Both the position numbers and the translations under genes were made by a program. This document shows positions 36,862 to 49,027 of a stretch of 64,000 nt of DNA, piece after piece. The notes under the pieces were generated by a model, which saw only the letters and a list, made by a program, of their open reading frames with translations, did no database searches and was not told the origin of the DNA. Numbering within the stretch: the stretch's first letter is position 1; each line of letters starts with the position of its first letter. The stretch is from assembly GCA_949357655.1 (NCBI GenBank), contig CASHTG010000012.1:1426001-1490000 (forward strand). The letters run 5' to 3'. The stretch comes from Parascedosporium putredinis. Its lineage: Eukaryota; Ascomycota; Sordariomycetes; Microascales; Microascaceae.

Positions 36862-39300
36862 ATGTCTTATAATCCATACGGGCGTAAGAAACCAGACTTC
36901 TCCCACCCAATTTCGCAGAGCTATAGGACTAACAGTTGCAGCTCCTCCTGGCTATGGCCCACCACCCTCCTACGGCGGTTTCCCAGGCGCGGGGCCTCCT
37001 GCCGGAATGGTGCCGCCTCCCGGACTAGGTATGCCATAAATCTATCTTCTTCTAATCTCCCCTCGCGATAGAACTTCATACTAATGTCGCTGTCTTATTT
37101 CGTAGGACCTCCCCCAGGCATGTCTTCCGCTCCAGGCATGGCACCGCCTGGCATGCATCAACCTAGCGCGACGCAAGCTAATCGTCCAAGTGGTCTACCT
37201 GCCAACTTCCAAGCCCCCGAACCTTCCCAACATAAACTTCAACGCCAAGGTAATCCGCCTCGGAACGTCGACCCCGAAACCGAATACGCCTACTGGGTCT
37301 GGGAGGAGGGGTGATGATGGGCCTGGGAGCGCAGTGGGTCCCCGAGCTGGGCTCGGTTCTGAACGCAGCGGGGACCACGGGCGATCATCGATGAGGGAAT
37401 CGACGCAGTCTTTTATCCCCTTCTCGCATGAAGAGAGGCTACGGACCATTTTCGTACACAAGATTCCAGGCAACCTGGCGGGCGACATTGAAAAGGTCTT
37501 GAACGCTGTTGGAAAGGTTCGTCGGTGGGATTCGGCGGCGTCCGTGCTGCTAGAGAGCACGGGAACCAAATTTGGCTTCGCTCTGTATGACGATGCCGAG
37601 TCATTCGCAAATGCCGTGGAACTCCTAAAAGATATCGAAGTACCTGCAAAGCCCCAACCGCCAAGGGAGCCTGAGGACGAACCCAAGGACGACTTCGAGG
37701 GTATCGACAAAGCTAGGCTTCAAATTTCCGTCGACGAGAATTCCGTCAAGTACGTTGAGTCCTACAGGGAAAGCCGCGCAGGGAATGCGGATGCCACATC
37801 AAGAACCGAATCTGCAAAGGCCGAGCTCCAAAGGGTCATCAAAGACTTGTTCTACCCGCCTCCAGCTAAGAAGATTGATAGAGACGGTGATACCTCCATG
37901 CAAGACTCTAACAGAGAAAATGTCGAGGTCGTCAACATCCCCCTCACTCAAGAAGACGAGCTTGCAGATATTCCCGCTGAGATGCGCGAGATTGTGGCTG
38001 GCGAGATTGCTGCCTTCCGAGAGCGGAGCAATAAGAGAGATCTGGAACGTATGAAGAAGGAAGAGGAAATGGAAGAGATGGAGCGCACGCGGTCGAATCG
38101 TGTGCGCTCGCCCCGGCCGTCTTCGCCAGGGGGCACAAACAACATCCCTCTCGGACCTCGGGGTCTCCAGAACGTGCCTTCAGGACCAAAGGGTCAGAAT
38201 GGCTATAGCCGAGGAGTCACCTTTGTTAATGGAGAGGGCTCGTATGAAGGGGATGACACTGATGCCAGCGACGAAGAAATTCAAAGGCGACAATCCTCCA
38301 AGCAAAAGAGGGAAGACGATCAGGTGTACTCGGAGGCGGAGCGAAAATGGGTCAATCGAGAGAAGTCGCGTGCGGCCGCCCTCAGTCGTGAAAAGGACCG
38401 TGAGAAGCAAGAGGCCGAATCCCTAGAGAGAAGGCGGCAGGAGCAGCTTGAACGAGAAAAGGCGTGGGACGACGAAAGGAGATGGCGCGAAAGGGCCACC
38501 TCTACTATCGAGATCACGCAGCGTGGGCGCGCAAGCGAACGGGCGACAGGGCAGACGAGCAAGCAAGGGACCAGGCTGATCGTCGCGCAGAAGATGACGA
38601 GACGCGTAGAGAGACGGCCGAGTTGGAGAGGACACGCGGCTTGGCCGACTCGTTCCTTGATCGACAGGCCAAGGAGATGGAGCAGCGCGAAGCAGCCTCC
38701 GCGCCCCAGCCCTTCAAACTGTCGCTCGGTGCGGCAGCACAGAGAGCCCAGGCACAGCGAGCAGTACCTCAGAGGCGTACCATTGCCGAAGTGGAAGGTC
38801 TGCTGGACGACGAGGAGCAAGATCAAACCACCAAGAGACAACTTATCCCTATCCAGTTCGAGCCCTCTACCACAAGCAGTATGACGGAGGAGGAACTGTC
38901 CAAGGCTATGCGCGCTCTCGCCCAGGAAATTCCCTCCGAAAAGGAAGGATTATGGGCTTGGGATGTCCAGTGGGACCATTTGGACGACGCCATCATGCGA
39001 GAAAAGCTACGTCCGTTTGTTGAGAAGAAGATTGTGGAGTACTTGGGTGTACAGGAAGAGGTCATTGTCGAAGTTATCGAAGAGCACCTCCGGAACCACG
39101 GCAAACCCGACGACTTGGTGGAGGAGCTTGCAGGGGTATGTTTCGATTCAGCCCATTCTATCTTGATCGGTGAAATCCAAATTTACTAACTATTATCAAA
39201 TTGCGTAGGCACTGGACGACGAAGCCGAGGACCTCGTCAAAAGCTTTGGAGGATGGTCATCTTCTTCACCGAGAGCGAGAAGCGAGGTCTTCCCGCATAA
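36862..39300 (+). CDS. RBM25/Snu71-like PWI-domain splicing factor
   Basis: Predicted U1 snRNP-associated splicing factor. It begins MSYNPYG and continues with a Pro/Gly-rich region (GYGPPPSYGGFPG, then GPPPGMSSAPGMAPPGM). Next is a divergent RRM-like domain (RTIFVHKIPGNLAGDIEKVL, then GFALYDDAESFANAVELLKD), a long Arg/Glu-rich coiled coil and a C-terminal PWI domain (LWAWDVQWDHLDDAIMREKL through RNHGKPDDLVEELAG), ending FFTESEKRGLPA. Introns are 36884-36941, 37029-37105 and 39136-39208; the first exon is only 22 bases. Breaks near 37216 (two C missing), 38497 and 39240 (A run) are repaired to 744 residues. The family (human RBM25, yeast Snu71) has this RRM, charged-linker and PWI order. Nuclear role inferred from the family. 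Confidence 0.9.
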
Positions 39301-39977
39301 ACACTCTTTGGACATCTGGGTCCGAACCACGACGAGGAGATGGATGCGCTTCTAAGAGGGTGATGCCACCGGCAAGGGCCTCACGCACGTGGTAACCTCG
39401 TTTTGGCAGCGACGTATGCTCGCCGCAAAGAAAAACAAAACACTCTGTACTTTACAACCCGCTCACGCTGCGAGCCTTGATTCACGCCATGGTAAACTGT
39501 AATAAAATGGAAAAAAGTGATGATTGAAGACCTAGTCCGCTGCATTAGAAGCGAGGGCCTGATGTGTGTGTATATATCCATGTCGACCCTTGAGCTGGAA
39601 ATCAACCCTCGTTCGACCTAAACGCAACTCGTTTTCTTTTTCGGCTTCGCATCCTTGACGCCCTCGTATATCCGTGTCACTGCTTTTGAAAACAAGAATA
39701 CGCAGACGCCCATCCTGCACTTTCGATATACTGAGTCCATCATTATTATCGTACGTATCAACAAGCCCCTCATAACAAAGAAGACGAAAAAAAAAAAAAG
39801 AATATGAATCCGACAAGGCAGGCTCCAACATGTGCTGCTCTACAGGAGGAAGGAATGGGTTCGCTAAGAGCTGAGAGGAAAAAGAGTGAGGGTGGACAGA
39901 GACTATTCAGTGGGTATATATATAAGAAGAAGAAATAAGAGAAGAGGGGTGGGAAGTGGGACATGTTTTGGAAAAGA
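39301..39977. other. Intergenic between convergent genes
   Basis: A 677-base stretch holding the two 3' ends. It includes A-rich runs near 39787-39800 and TATATATAT at 39915-39922, both typical of fungal 3' regions. No gene seen. Confidence 0.6.
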
Positions 39978-42418
39978 TTAAAAGCCCTTGATGGCTCTCA
40001 TCTTTGCCATGGACCGAGTGTGCAGTTGCCTATTCAAGTCTTCCCTAAACGCATAGCTCACGAGGGTAAAGACCATGACGAAGCCGATGCTGCCACAGAC
40101 GCTCCAGAAGTAGGACTCGTCCTTTTTGGTATCCACTATACCCTGCAAATTCATGCCAAAGTAGGAAGTGAAGAAGGAGAGGGGCAGGAAGATGATGGTG
40201 ACGCCGGTGAAGAGGAGGACGGCCTTGTTCTGGCTGTCAGCGACAATGGCCATTTCGTTTTGTTCAATGGAGCGCAGCTGGAAAAGTTCGGTGAGGGCGG
40301 TCTCGAAGTAGTGGACGAGGAACTTGCTTTCGGAGTGCTGCTCCCTGACCATGTCGATGGCCCACTGGATGCGTTCGTGCATGGTCTCGACCTCGTCGTC
40401 GTCCTGGTTAGGCAGCACGCCCTCGGTGGCGTACTCGGCTTCGAAGCGTTCGGCGTCAATGACCATGCCCTCGAGCAGTTTGAGTTTCTGCTCGGCGAGA
40501 TCCTCGATGGCACGAAGCTCTTCGAGACAGTTGAGGTACTTTCGGACGAGTCGTGGAGATTCGCCACGTTCCCAGGGGCGTTTTTGACGTTGTTTCTGGA
40601 AGGAGAAGGGTTAGATTATCTTGGCCCGGGGCCTGTAGAAAAACAGGGATTCGAGATCAAGAACACAAGGCAGGTCACGAAATGGAAAGGGGGGCTGTTG
40701 GGTTGATGGAGACTGTGGAAAGAGTGGCGCAAGATTCTTACCAGTTCCCGCGCTATATCTTGGTAGGCGGTCAGAAGCGATATCGAGTTCCTTCCCTGAC
40801 GAATGTTGTGGGAACCGTGGCGGCTTCAGTCATGAGGTAGACGATGAGCCACTCGACGGTGGGATAGTGCCATCTCGAAGTGCCAGAGGCGATGAAGTTT
40901 TCGGCGACATGGGCCAGGATGGAGATTTCAGAGTCGTGCATGAACTGATCGGGCTGGTCGAGCCATTCCCGGAAAGGCTTGCCGAGGTAGTCGACACCAG
41001 TACTATTAGAGAAGGTCAAGAGGTAGCCTGCAAGCCAAGAAGAAGAAAGATTGTTAGTCAAGCTAGGTTTCACCTCCAACATTGCCGGGGCCTGGGAGAG
41101 GGGGAGTCATCTTGCCACATACCATCAGACCGGTGAAAGGCACGAAGTTGGCACGTCATGAGCAAAGCGTTGAGGAACTGATCGTGGTCCGACAAGGCCT
41201 GTTTGTCATTATCGGTGGGCAGGGGACCTTTGACATTGGTGTTGCTTGGCTGGCCCAGGAACCTCTCGGACAAGAGGTTGGGAAAATCGGCGCGGACAAT
41301 ATCCCAAAAGTCGATGAGCTTGCCGACGTGCTTAGCCCTCCACTTGACGTCGTTTTGCTGGCGGCGGGTGAGGCCCTGGAGCGGGTCGTCGCCGACGCCG
41401 TTGGCGAGCACGTCGAGGTTGGAGAGGAAGCGAAAGGCGTCCATCTTTTCGACGAAGCGGGTGTGGTTGACAAAGGTGAGCATGGTGAGCTCGGGGTAGT
41501 TCCAGGCCGGGTCCAGGGAGCCGCGCAAAAGGGTTTGCCGATTTGGCCGCTGCCGGTGTAGCGGAACATGTCTTCGATGGTGGACTGGAGGACGCCTTTG
41601 CCGAGGGGACGTGGCTGGATATGTGGGTTAGCGACGGACATGGATGACATGCAGTGACGAAGACATAGTAATTAAATGAAGCGAGAAGAAAGAAAGAAGA
41701 GAAGGGGTGCCAGATGAGAACATACATCCAACGCACGTCGACATCGTCCGGCTTCGACTCGAAAACTAGGGTCCGTGTTAATCTCAGGGCCAGCTAAAGA
41801 TTGCAGGTTTGGTCCTGCCAGTTCCCGCAGGCGGCTTACACTTTTCGATGTTGCCGAGCTTGGACGTATACCGACTTCCACCCTCTCGCTTGAAGTCGCA
41901 GATGTGGATCGATACACTGGCGGGCTGGGGAAACCAGAAATTGCACGCGTCCCTCGCATCGCAATCCTCGGGCTCATAGTGCATACGAAGCTTTTCCGAG
42001 TGCGTTGTGACCCTCCAAAAGTGCGAGATGCGCGAGCGCTTCCCGGGTCCGCTGCCCTTTCCATGGCCTCGATCGCCGTCTTCCTCTTCCGCTCCCATTC
42101 CGCACGGCGTTCCTTTTCCTCGGGGCTGGTGTGGCGAGGGACGCTGCCGGAGAAGTGCAGGAGAATGTGGCGCGTGCTGCGGGTGTTGTTAGAGCGGCGG
42201 CGCGCTTCGTTCACGGGTTGTTCGGCGAGGGCGGTGGCCTCCTCAGATGGCAGAGGGCGGGTGTATCTTGGCCGGGTGAGAACGTCCGGGCCCGGCCGCC
42301 GGGGCGCACTCGCGGTCCCTGGGGTTAGGTGGGTCGGAGCAACGGGGTCCGCAACGACGGTATTGTCGCTACTAATACTGGTTTCCGGAGGGACTTCGTT
42401 GTCGTCGGTGTCCGCCAT
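39978..42418 (-). CDS. CorA-like divalent-metal (Mg2+) transporter
   Basis: Membrane transporter of the CorA superfamily. Five exons are inferred on the minus strand: 42418-41840, 41765-41726, 41614-41123, 41027-40742 and 40595-39978. The product is 672 residues: a disordered acidic/Pro-rich N-terminus, a large soluble domain, then a helical stalk (LVRKYLNCLEELRAIEDLAE) and two membrane helices at the C-terminus. The signature GMN follows the first helix (LSFFTSYFGMNLQG), and a second helix reads WSVCGSIGFVMVFTLVSYAF. GMN is the selectivity motif of CorA and related transporters; which metal and which membrane cannot be told. Breaks near 42043, 41607, 41528 and 40803 are each one missing base. 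It converges with the PWI-domain gene. Confidence 0.88.
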
Positions 42419-45400
42419 TGTTTTCAAATCTCTCAAGGCGAAGCCCAGAATCTCACACGAGGATTAGATATCGACAGACGCCCACAGCTCCGGGTAGCAC
42501 GTAGTGGGCCCCTGTCGCAAAAAGGGCCAGCAGCTGGAAGGCCTGGGGAAGCTGGAAATGGGCACTTGGGACAAGCACAGGCACAGGCGCGGGTGTCAAG
42601 GCTCAATCCTCGGAAGGATTTCCCTGGGGGCAAGGGAGGGAAGTAGGGGAGGTGAAAGAAGGGGAGGAAGAAGAATATTAAAATAGCAATGCGAAGAAAA
42701 GGGATCAAGCAGCCGTGGGTTTGCAGCTGGGAGGAGATTATTTCAAGATGCAGGACGGGACGGCGGCAACCACCCCCTGATCGTGGCAGGGCAAATGCGC
42801 AGGATTGTACAGATGGCAAGGGTGGCGCGAGACGCCAGGGCCAGGGTGCATGGGTTGGGTCCGCCACCAGTCCCTACAGAGAGATGAGGGGGACCAGGCT
42901 CTGGGAGTCTCATGCAGCTGATGATGGATTGGTCCACAAAAGGGTTCAGGATAATTCCCTTTTTCGTTCCCCATGCCTGCTCATCTGCATGGAGAGCTCG
43001 CCTTGTGAACAGAAGAAGGCCATTCCCGCGCCGCCGCGGGAAACTGTCAAAGGTCCGCCTCTCTTCCGCTCTCAACGGCTGGGGAAGATCATCGATCATC
43101 CAGGCGGCGTGGGGAAGTCATTGTTGCGCATTGGAAGGATTGAGGCAAATTCTTCAAGTGTGCCCGATGCCTATTCTCCAGCCCGCCTCGCCTCGCCTTG
43201 AGAAAGTTGGGAAAACTGGAAAAACGATGTCTTCTCGATCATAGGGCCAGGCTGTTTTGTCGTCGGCGCTGTGCGGGGCCAGGGATCATTGATGCGACTG
43301 CAGGATCCAAATGATTTATTGGAGGGGAGAGTGGAGTGGAGGTTGCGCTCTGAGCAGCCGATCTGGGCCTTTTTCCCTTTTGATAATGTTGAATAGCAAG
43401 AGTCAAGAGACAAAGCTGTCGCGGAAAGCGGCAGAGGGGAAACCCGCAATCGGAGGGAAGGAGCCGACTGCCTTGTACCTGGACAAGGCGGGCGACCTTG
43501 GACGCTGACGACTGCTCGCCCCGGATTCACGTTTCTTGAAATTCATTGACTCGACATTCTTGAGACGGGGTGGCTTGAGCCAGCAGAGGGCCAATGGCGC
43601 CACTGATTGCCTCGGAACGAGCACAAAGTTGCATGTGGTGTGGTGCGGTTGCGCGTGCGACAGGGGTTACATGAAGGAAGACCATCGGAAGAGGCCATTG
43701 AATCCTTCGACCAGCTCTACTCAACGGCTGAAAGTTTCGGGGGAAACAAAAAAGAAGTCGCCCGCCATCCACATCCACCTCCCTTTGTGCTTTGGGACGG
43801 ATACCTGCACGAAAAGGTGGGCAAGGGAGGGGGACAATCTGATATCCGATACCATCCACCACGCGGCCCGCGGTCGCTTCTGAATGATCAGAAAACGAAG
43901 AACGGAACAAGATACCTCTGCGATGAAGCGAGACACTGTCCATCAATTTCTTATTCGCTGCGCAAGAAAAGAACAAAGTAGCGTCGCATCGAATGGGGGC
44001 AGGGCTGGTCACCCGCGTCGACAAAGGACATGAACGGAATTCGACTGCATCGAGATGTGGGTTTTCTCCAATGCCTCGAGTGGAATCCATCCATGATACC
44101 AAAAAGTGAATAGTGCCTCCCCTTGCCGTCGTCTGTCGCCCGGTCTAGCTGGCGCCTCTTCCTGCGATAGTCTCCACACCTTCATTCTTCGTGGGCCTCA
44201 AAACCCCCGTGCGTGTGGCTCGAAGAGACAAGGCACTTGCCCCATAACAGCACACGATGATCGGCCTTGATCTCCAAGCAACTCGTGGCAAAAGCAATGG
44301 GCGACGCTCGGGGATAAATGCCCTGCCACCTTAGCGGGGAAATGGAAGGCCTGGCCCAGATCGAACAAAGATTGACCCCTTCGGCTTTCCTCGTGGTTTC
44401 ACGGAGACGAACGACCCAAGGCACGGCCCGCTTGGCTTAAAGGAGATGTCACTGTAATAACGCACATCGCCCATCCAATTGATAGCGGGTGTACGCGAAA
44501 TACTGCTCATCTCGCACACACACGGCGGAGGAGTTGACTGAACTAGTGAACTAGTGCGACTATGCTCCAATGGATTGGTTGTGTAGCTCTGTCAACTGTC
44601 TGTCGAGCTATCAACGAACGATACCTACAAGGTGTTATGAAGACTTCTATTTTCTGTTTCCTTCTTCAATATTACGCGCATCTCCCAGGATAATTCCCCA
44701 TGTCGGGCCAGCCCTATGAACGAACATATGCGAACGTTAATGTGAGGCCATGAGCATAAGACGGAGGATTATCTCTCCTTCTTGCCTGCCCGGTATACAT
44801 CTGCCCCTTGTCGCCTAATTTCAAGTTCTTAAGCAGCCCCCAAGCCCCCAAGCCCCCAACCAGTTTCTTGCGACTTAGGAATACCAAACGACTCATCATC
44901 AACGGGCCTCTTCATTGCCGAAGGGGTTGACTTTTGACTTTCCTACAATCGATGGCCAACAAGTGAACTGGTTACGTGTTTTTACACGCCACGCCAACTA
45001 GAGGAGCCGTGAGCACCGAGGCATGGGCATCGAGGGAAAGCAAAGTTTTGGATGGAAACAGGGAGAGTCAGCCCGGCAGAGATTTGACGGACGGACCTGC
45101 ACTCACGGCTGGGGAGATCCAACCCTATAGGGCTGGACCACACTCGGTCGGGGCATGTCTGTCCCACGCGTCCAGGTGGTGAATTGGCCCTGCGCGACCC
45201 TCGATCCTCCTGCACGAATTCAACTGTTACATTGATCTGATCCAGAGATTCACGACCCGCCCCTTTTTTGCGTCAAACAGCGAAGCCTGCTCCCGGCTTC
45301 GGCAGGGTCCCTAGCCGGGCCTCTTCAACAGAACACACGGGGCTGTGTTCGGCGATGCGGGGACAGGGGTTTGAACAAACGCGAAAGAAGGAAGAAAGAA

Positions 45401-45694
45401 AAGAAAAGAATTTGACTCAAGCCAAGAGAAGCACTCAAGTTGCTCAAATTTTCGTCCAATCGATGTTTCGTCCAATCGATGCGCCCACCAGCATCACAGA
45501 TATCTTCATGTCTGGGAGAGGATGGAGGAAAGTCCAAGTAAAATTGGAAGGATCTTTTTATATACAAAAGGATGAAGTAAAACGTTGGTGTCTCCACCGG
45601 CAACTCGTCACCTGAGGCAATACACCTCTTCTTCTCCTTGGCTATCCACTCCCTCGCCAGACGAGCCATGGCCGCCCCCGCCTGCGCCTGTCCC
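42419..45694. other. Intergenic, no gene seen
   Basis: About 3.3 kb between the starts or ends of two minus-strand genes. Open frames of 100-190 codons occur but have no protein-like motifs. It contains a 16-base perfect tandem duplication at 45450-45481. Confidence 0.5.
45450..45481. repeat. 16-base perfect tandem duplication
   Basis: Two adjacent identical copies of TTTCGTCCAATCGATG. Located about 220 bases beyond the stop codon of the minus-strand GH45-type gene, so possibly past its 3' untranslated region. Confidence 0.95.
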
Positions 45695-46709
45695 CTACGC
45701 AGCGCAACCCGACACTTCGACAAGGCGATCCGGGCAGGTTACGGGGTTGTAGACAATGTCCCAGCCATTGAGTTCACCCCTAGCCCAGTTATATCGCCAG
45801 TAGCAGCCTGCTTGCAGGTTGTCTGGGAGATTCGCACAATTCTCGCGAGACGTAACACCGCCGTAATCAGCGCCCCTATCACCCGTGCATGTTAGCTAAC
45901 TGTGTCTTCTTTCATGCCACACGCACCCATAGTGATGAAATGAATGAGAGGACGTGCAGAGATGTGGGAGTGGATCAGTTACTCACCAAGCGTTGGCATA
46001 CTGGGCGCCATACTGCAGCTGGCATCCAGTGTTATACGGTCCCACACCGCCACCGGGGGTAAGGATAATCAGGTCGTTCAGCTTGACATCCGACTCCCCG
46101 TGGGAGTGTCGGCGATGTTGATGATTTGCACCGTCATCTTCTTTCCCGCCGCCGCCCCACTTCGCCACTCTACGTCGTAGCATCGACAGCAGTTGGGGTT
46201 ATCCGAGGACGAAGACCCCCGACCTGCAGCGCGAAACCGATAGACTGGTCCTCGGAAATGGGAATGGGCTGGTAAGAATCGCAGAGGAAGCCTGCACCAC
46301 CAGCGCAACTCGACTGCGCGAGGATACCCTGCTGCAGAGGGAGGAATTGGTTCTGTGCGTTGCATACGCTCGCGACACCTCTTCAGAGACGAGTTAGAAC
46401 GACAAGTCTACGTCCACACGTACGCGCCTGCATTTCTGGGTTCTACCCAAGGCGGGCGGGCGGGGATGGACAGAGACGGGGATGAACCTACCGGTTCGTG
46501 AGAATGTCGGGTCGGAAATTGACAGTGTTCGCGCAGACGGGCTTGCAGCTAACATCAACGCAAGGGTCGTTAGTCCATTACGAACCCGCCACGTTCAGGG
46601 GCTAGCGCCACACGAAGACTTACCAGTCCCACGAAGTGAAGGTCTTGGCCGCTGTTTGGGCCGAGGCTAAGCCCATAAAGAGGGACGAGAGCACAGCGTA
46701 GGTAAGCAT
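45695..46709 (-). CDS. Secreted GH45-type endoglucanase
   Basis: Predicted secreted plant-cell-wall enzyme of the GH45 type (beta-1,4-endoglucanase). Four exons: 46709-46624, 46548-46492, 46380-45987 and 45875-45695; 239 residues. A signal peptide (MLTYAVLSSLFMGLASAQ) is followed by the family start TSWDCCKPVCAN, whose Asp is the catalytic base position. Then come NPNCCRCYDVEW, GKKMTVQIINIADT, LTPGGGVGPYNTGC, YGGVTSRENCANLP, CYWRYNWARG and a final VEVSGC. There is no cellulose-binding module. Cysteines are abundant, as expected. The second catalytic Asp normally sits four residues before PGGG; here the nearest (LNDLIILTPGGG) sits six before, so it may be a divergent subfamily. Breaks near 46218 and 46097 are one missing G each on the coding strand. 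A TATA-like CATAAATA lies about 115 bases before the start. Confidence 0.85.
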
Positions 46710-46822
46710 CGTTGTAATCTTGGCTTCCGCTTCGGATATCACGCTCTAGTGTTTGTCTTTGGGGAGAACAGGGACAGGAAAGGAGGAGGGGAAGAAATCG
46801 CCGAGAGGAGGGACGTGGGCTG

Positions 46823-46830
46823 TATTTATG
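46823..46830 (-). promoter_or_regulatory. TATA-like box of the GH45-type gene
   Basis: The minus strand reads CATAAATA, 114-121 bases before the start codon of the secreted endoglucanase gene, a usual spacing for a strongly inducible fungal gene. Confidence 0.45.
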
Positions 46831-48935
46831 GAAGACATGGCGCTTCGTACTCCGGCCGGAGCATGGTAGCCGTTGGGAGGGTCCTCTCCTCTTCATACCT
46901 CCATCCCTCCATCCTTCTCCTGACCCGGTGTTAGGCGTACCTGAATCCGGCTCACCAACCCGTCGATGCAAAGCCAGACGGGCTGTCATGTCAAGTCCGA
47001 GAGCGCGGGCGACGGTTTGCGTGGTTCAATCTTGCACGCAGGTTGATTGCATGTGCACTCGTTTTCCCGCTCTACCTCCCGTCACCTCTTGGAATAGACC
47101 AGTTGCATCCTATCGACGGACGTATCGATACTTAGCTACCACTTGTCCTCCTCCCGTGGATACTAATCTGCGGCCCAGCCGTTCATATACGGCCACATGT
47201 GGCAAAATATCACTTTCCCCGGCGTCGAGCAAGAGCGAGATGGATGTGGTCCAAGTACCAAGAGCACAGAAATGGGCCAGATAGGTACGCCTTGCGGGCA
47301 CAAAGGCACAAAGTGAGTGGGTGGTCAGGATCCCGACGACCCGATCGCTCATCTACCCAGCCTGCGCTATCTCCAACGAGCTCGTCTCAAAACGGCGGGA
47401 CCCACTCGATGACCTGGAATAGGACATGCTCGCTTCCGAGGGTCATTCTCCCGGGACCTGCAAGGGACGGGTGCCAAGGGCCTCCGATACTTTCTGCAAG
47501 ACGGAAGCGTCGAGTCAGCCTGAGGGGATACAATCCTGGTGTGTTGGTTGACTCCTCGAGGTTGCGAACACGAGGGAAACGGCAAAGAAAAAATGAGCTC
47601 ATAGTCGGCTGGCTGGGATGTGCGAGGCGCCGACGAGACTTTGTCTGCCGGGCCTAACTAGCGAAAGACTACATCCTGCGATAGGCCAGTCGACGAGCTT
47701 TATTGCCCATTCCTGTTTTCCGCTCCCTTTCTTGTCCATCCATCACGTTTTACGCATGGCGTTCTCTGGTTGACCAGCCCACCTGCAGGTTCAAAGCTTG
47801 TCGTGCGGGCGGGAGAGCCGGGTAAGTGAGTTCATTACTATCGTTCCGCTCCATTTTGATATGCCAGATTTTTCTTATCAACGAGGGAGCGCCCTGGACT
47901 CTCTCGACCCAGCTGATTTACCTGAGCACGGTCTCTGGCCACATCCCGAGCTCGGGGAGGGTGTTCGTCCCAAATTCCCGGGTAATTAGTCCGCTCCGCG
48001 GGTTTGGGCCTGGACGGTGCTCGCCAGGTCCACACATCCACACAAGGGGTTCGTTCCGCTCCTCAGCATCTTTACAGGCCCAGAGGTGGATTTGGGTCAC
48101 TCACGGCTTCTTGGCGTAGGTTAAGGTGCTTGAACCGTTTTTTAAAATCCTTTCTTCAATGATATATCCGTCGTTGCATGCTCTTAGAGGGCTGAAGGTC
48201 TAAATCGGACAAGTGCTTCAAGGCAATTCACAAAGGGCTATCTATTTCTTATCATAGTCTACGCCCATCGACTCCTGCCTGCGAGAGATTGAGTTGAGCG
48301 AACCGAGGACTGTCGGGGAATATAACACTTCCGAGTTGGAAAAACCATGCGTCACGGAATCTGCGGTGTGATTCCGGGAGCGAAGACGAACCCCTCCCCT
48401 TTTTTTTCAGAGTCGGCCAGCAGCCACTTGTATGGGTCTCTTCGCGCTACGCGTCGGGTAAATGCATACGGCATGATATGAGTATATTCGTCGATCTATG
48501 CAAGCCGCTTAGAATATAGATATTCCATCTCCACCAGAAGTCAACTTCTATTTGTAAAGTTAGTTGTCGATGCTGACTCTAGCAAAAAGAGCGAGGCTTG
48601 GTTCTCCCCGCTCTCTTCGTCTTTAAAAACGAGGTGCCTGAGGTGATGCTTCTCCCAAATTTTAGATCAGTGTACCATCTTTGATATCACCATTACTTTC
48701 TATACTTTAAGACTCAGGTCTTCAAAACACAGTAGCTCTCTTACATAGGACTCTTAGCCCATCTCTAGTTTCAGCCTCTCAAGAACCTCTACTAAAGAAG
48801 AGTCAGTATATATAAGAGAAGAAGAGGGTAGAAAGCGATGTATGCATATGGGAAGAAAAGAGTAAAAGCAAAAAAAAAAGTATGTGGATGGGGTGGGTTG
48901 GTTTTAAAGGCTATATATATATAGGACCTTTCGGT

Positions 48936-49027
48936 ATATATATCCTGTGGCCAAGGATATATAATATGGCGCTTTTAAAAGGAGGCACCGCTGCTCAATG
49001 GCGTTTCGAACTCCCCCAGAGTTCGAA
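48936..49027. repeat. Pair of short inverted repeats in AT-rich block
   Basis: Two hairpin-capable units lie side by side. In the first, TATATATCC and GGATATATA flank about nine bases. In the second, TTCGAACTC (49005-49013) and GAGTTCGAA (49019-49027) are perfect nine-base arms around a five-base spacer. Confidence 0.7.

Noticed and set aside
43527..44102. 191-codon open frame on the minus strand
   Set aside because: No motif, and competing open frames on the plus strand across the same DNA.
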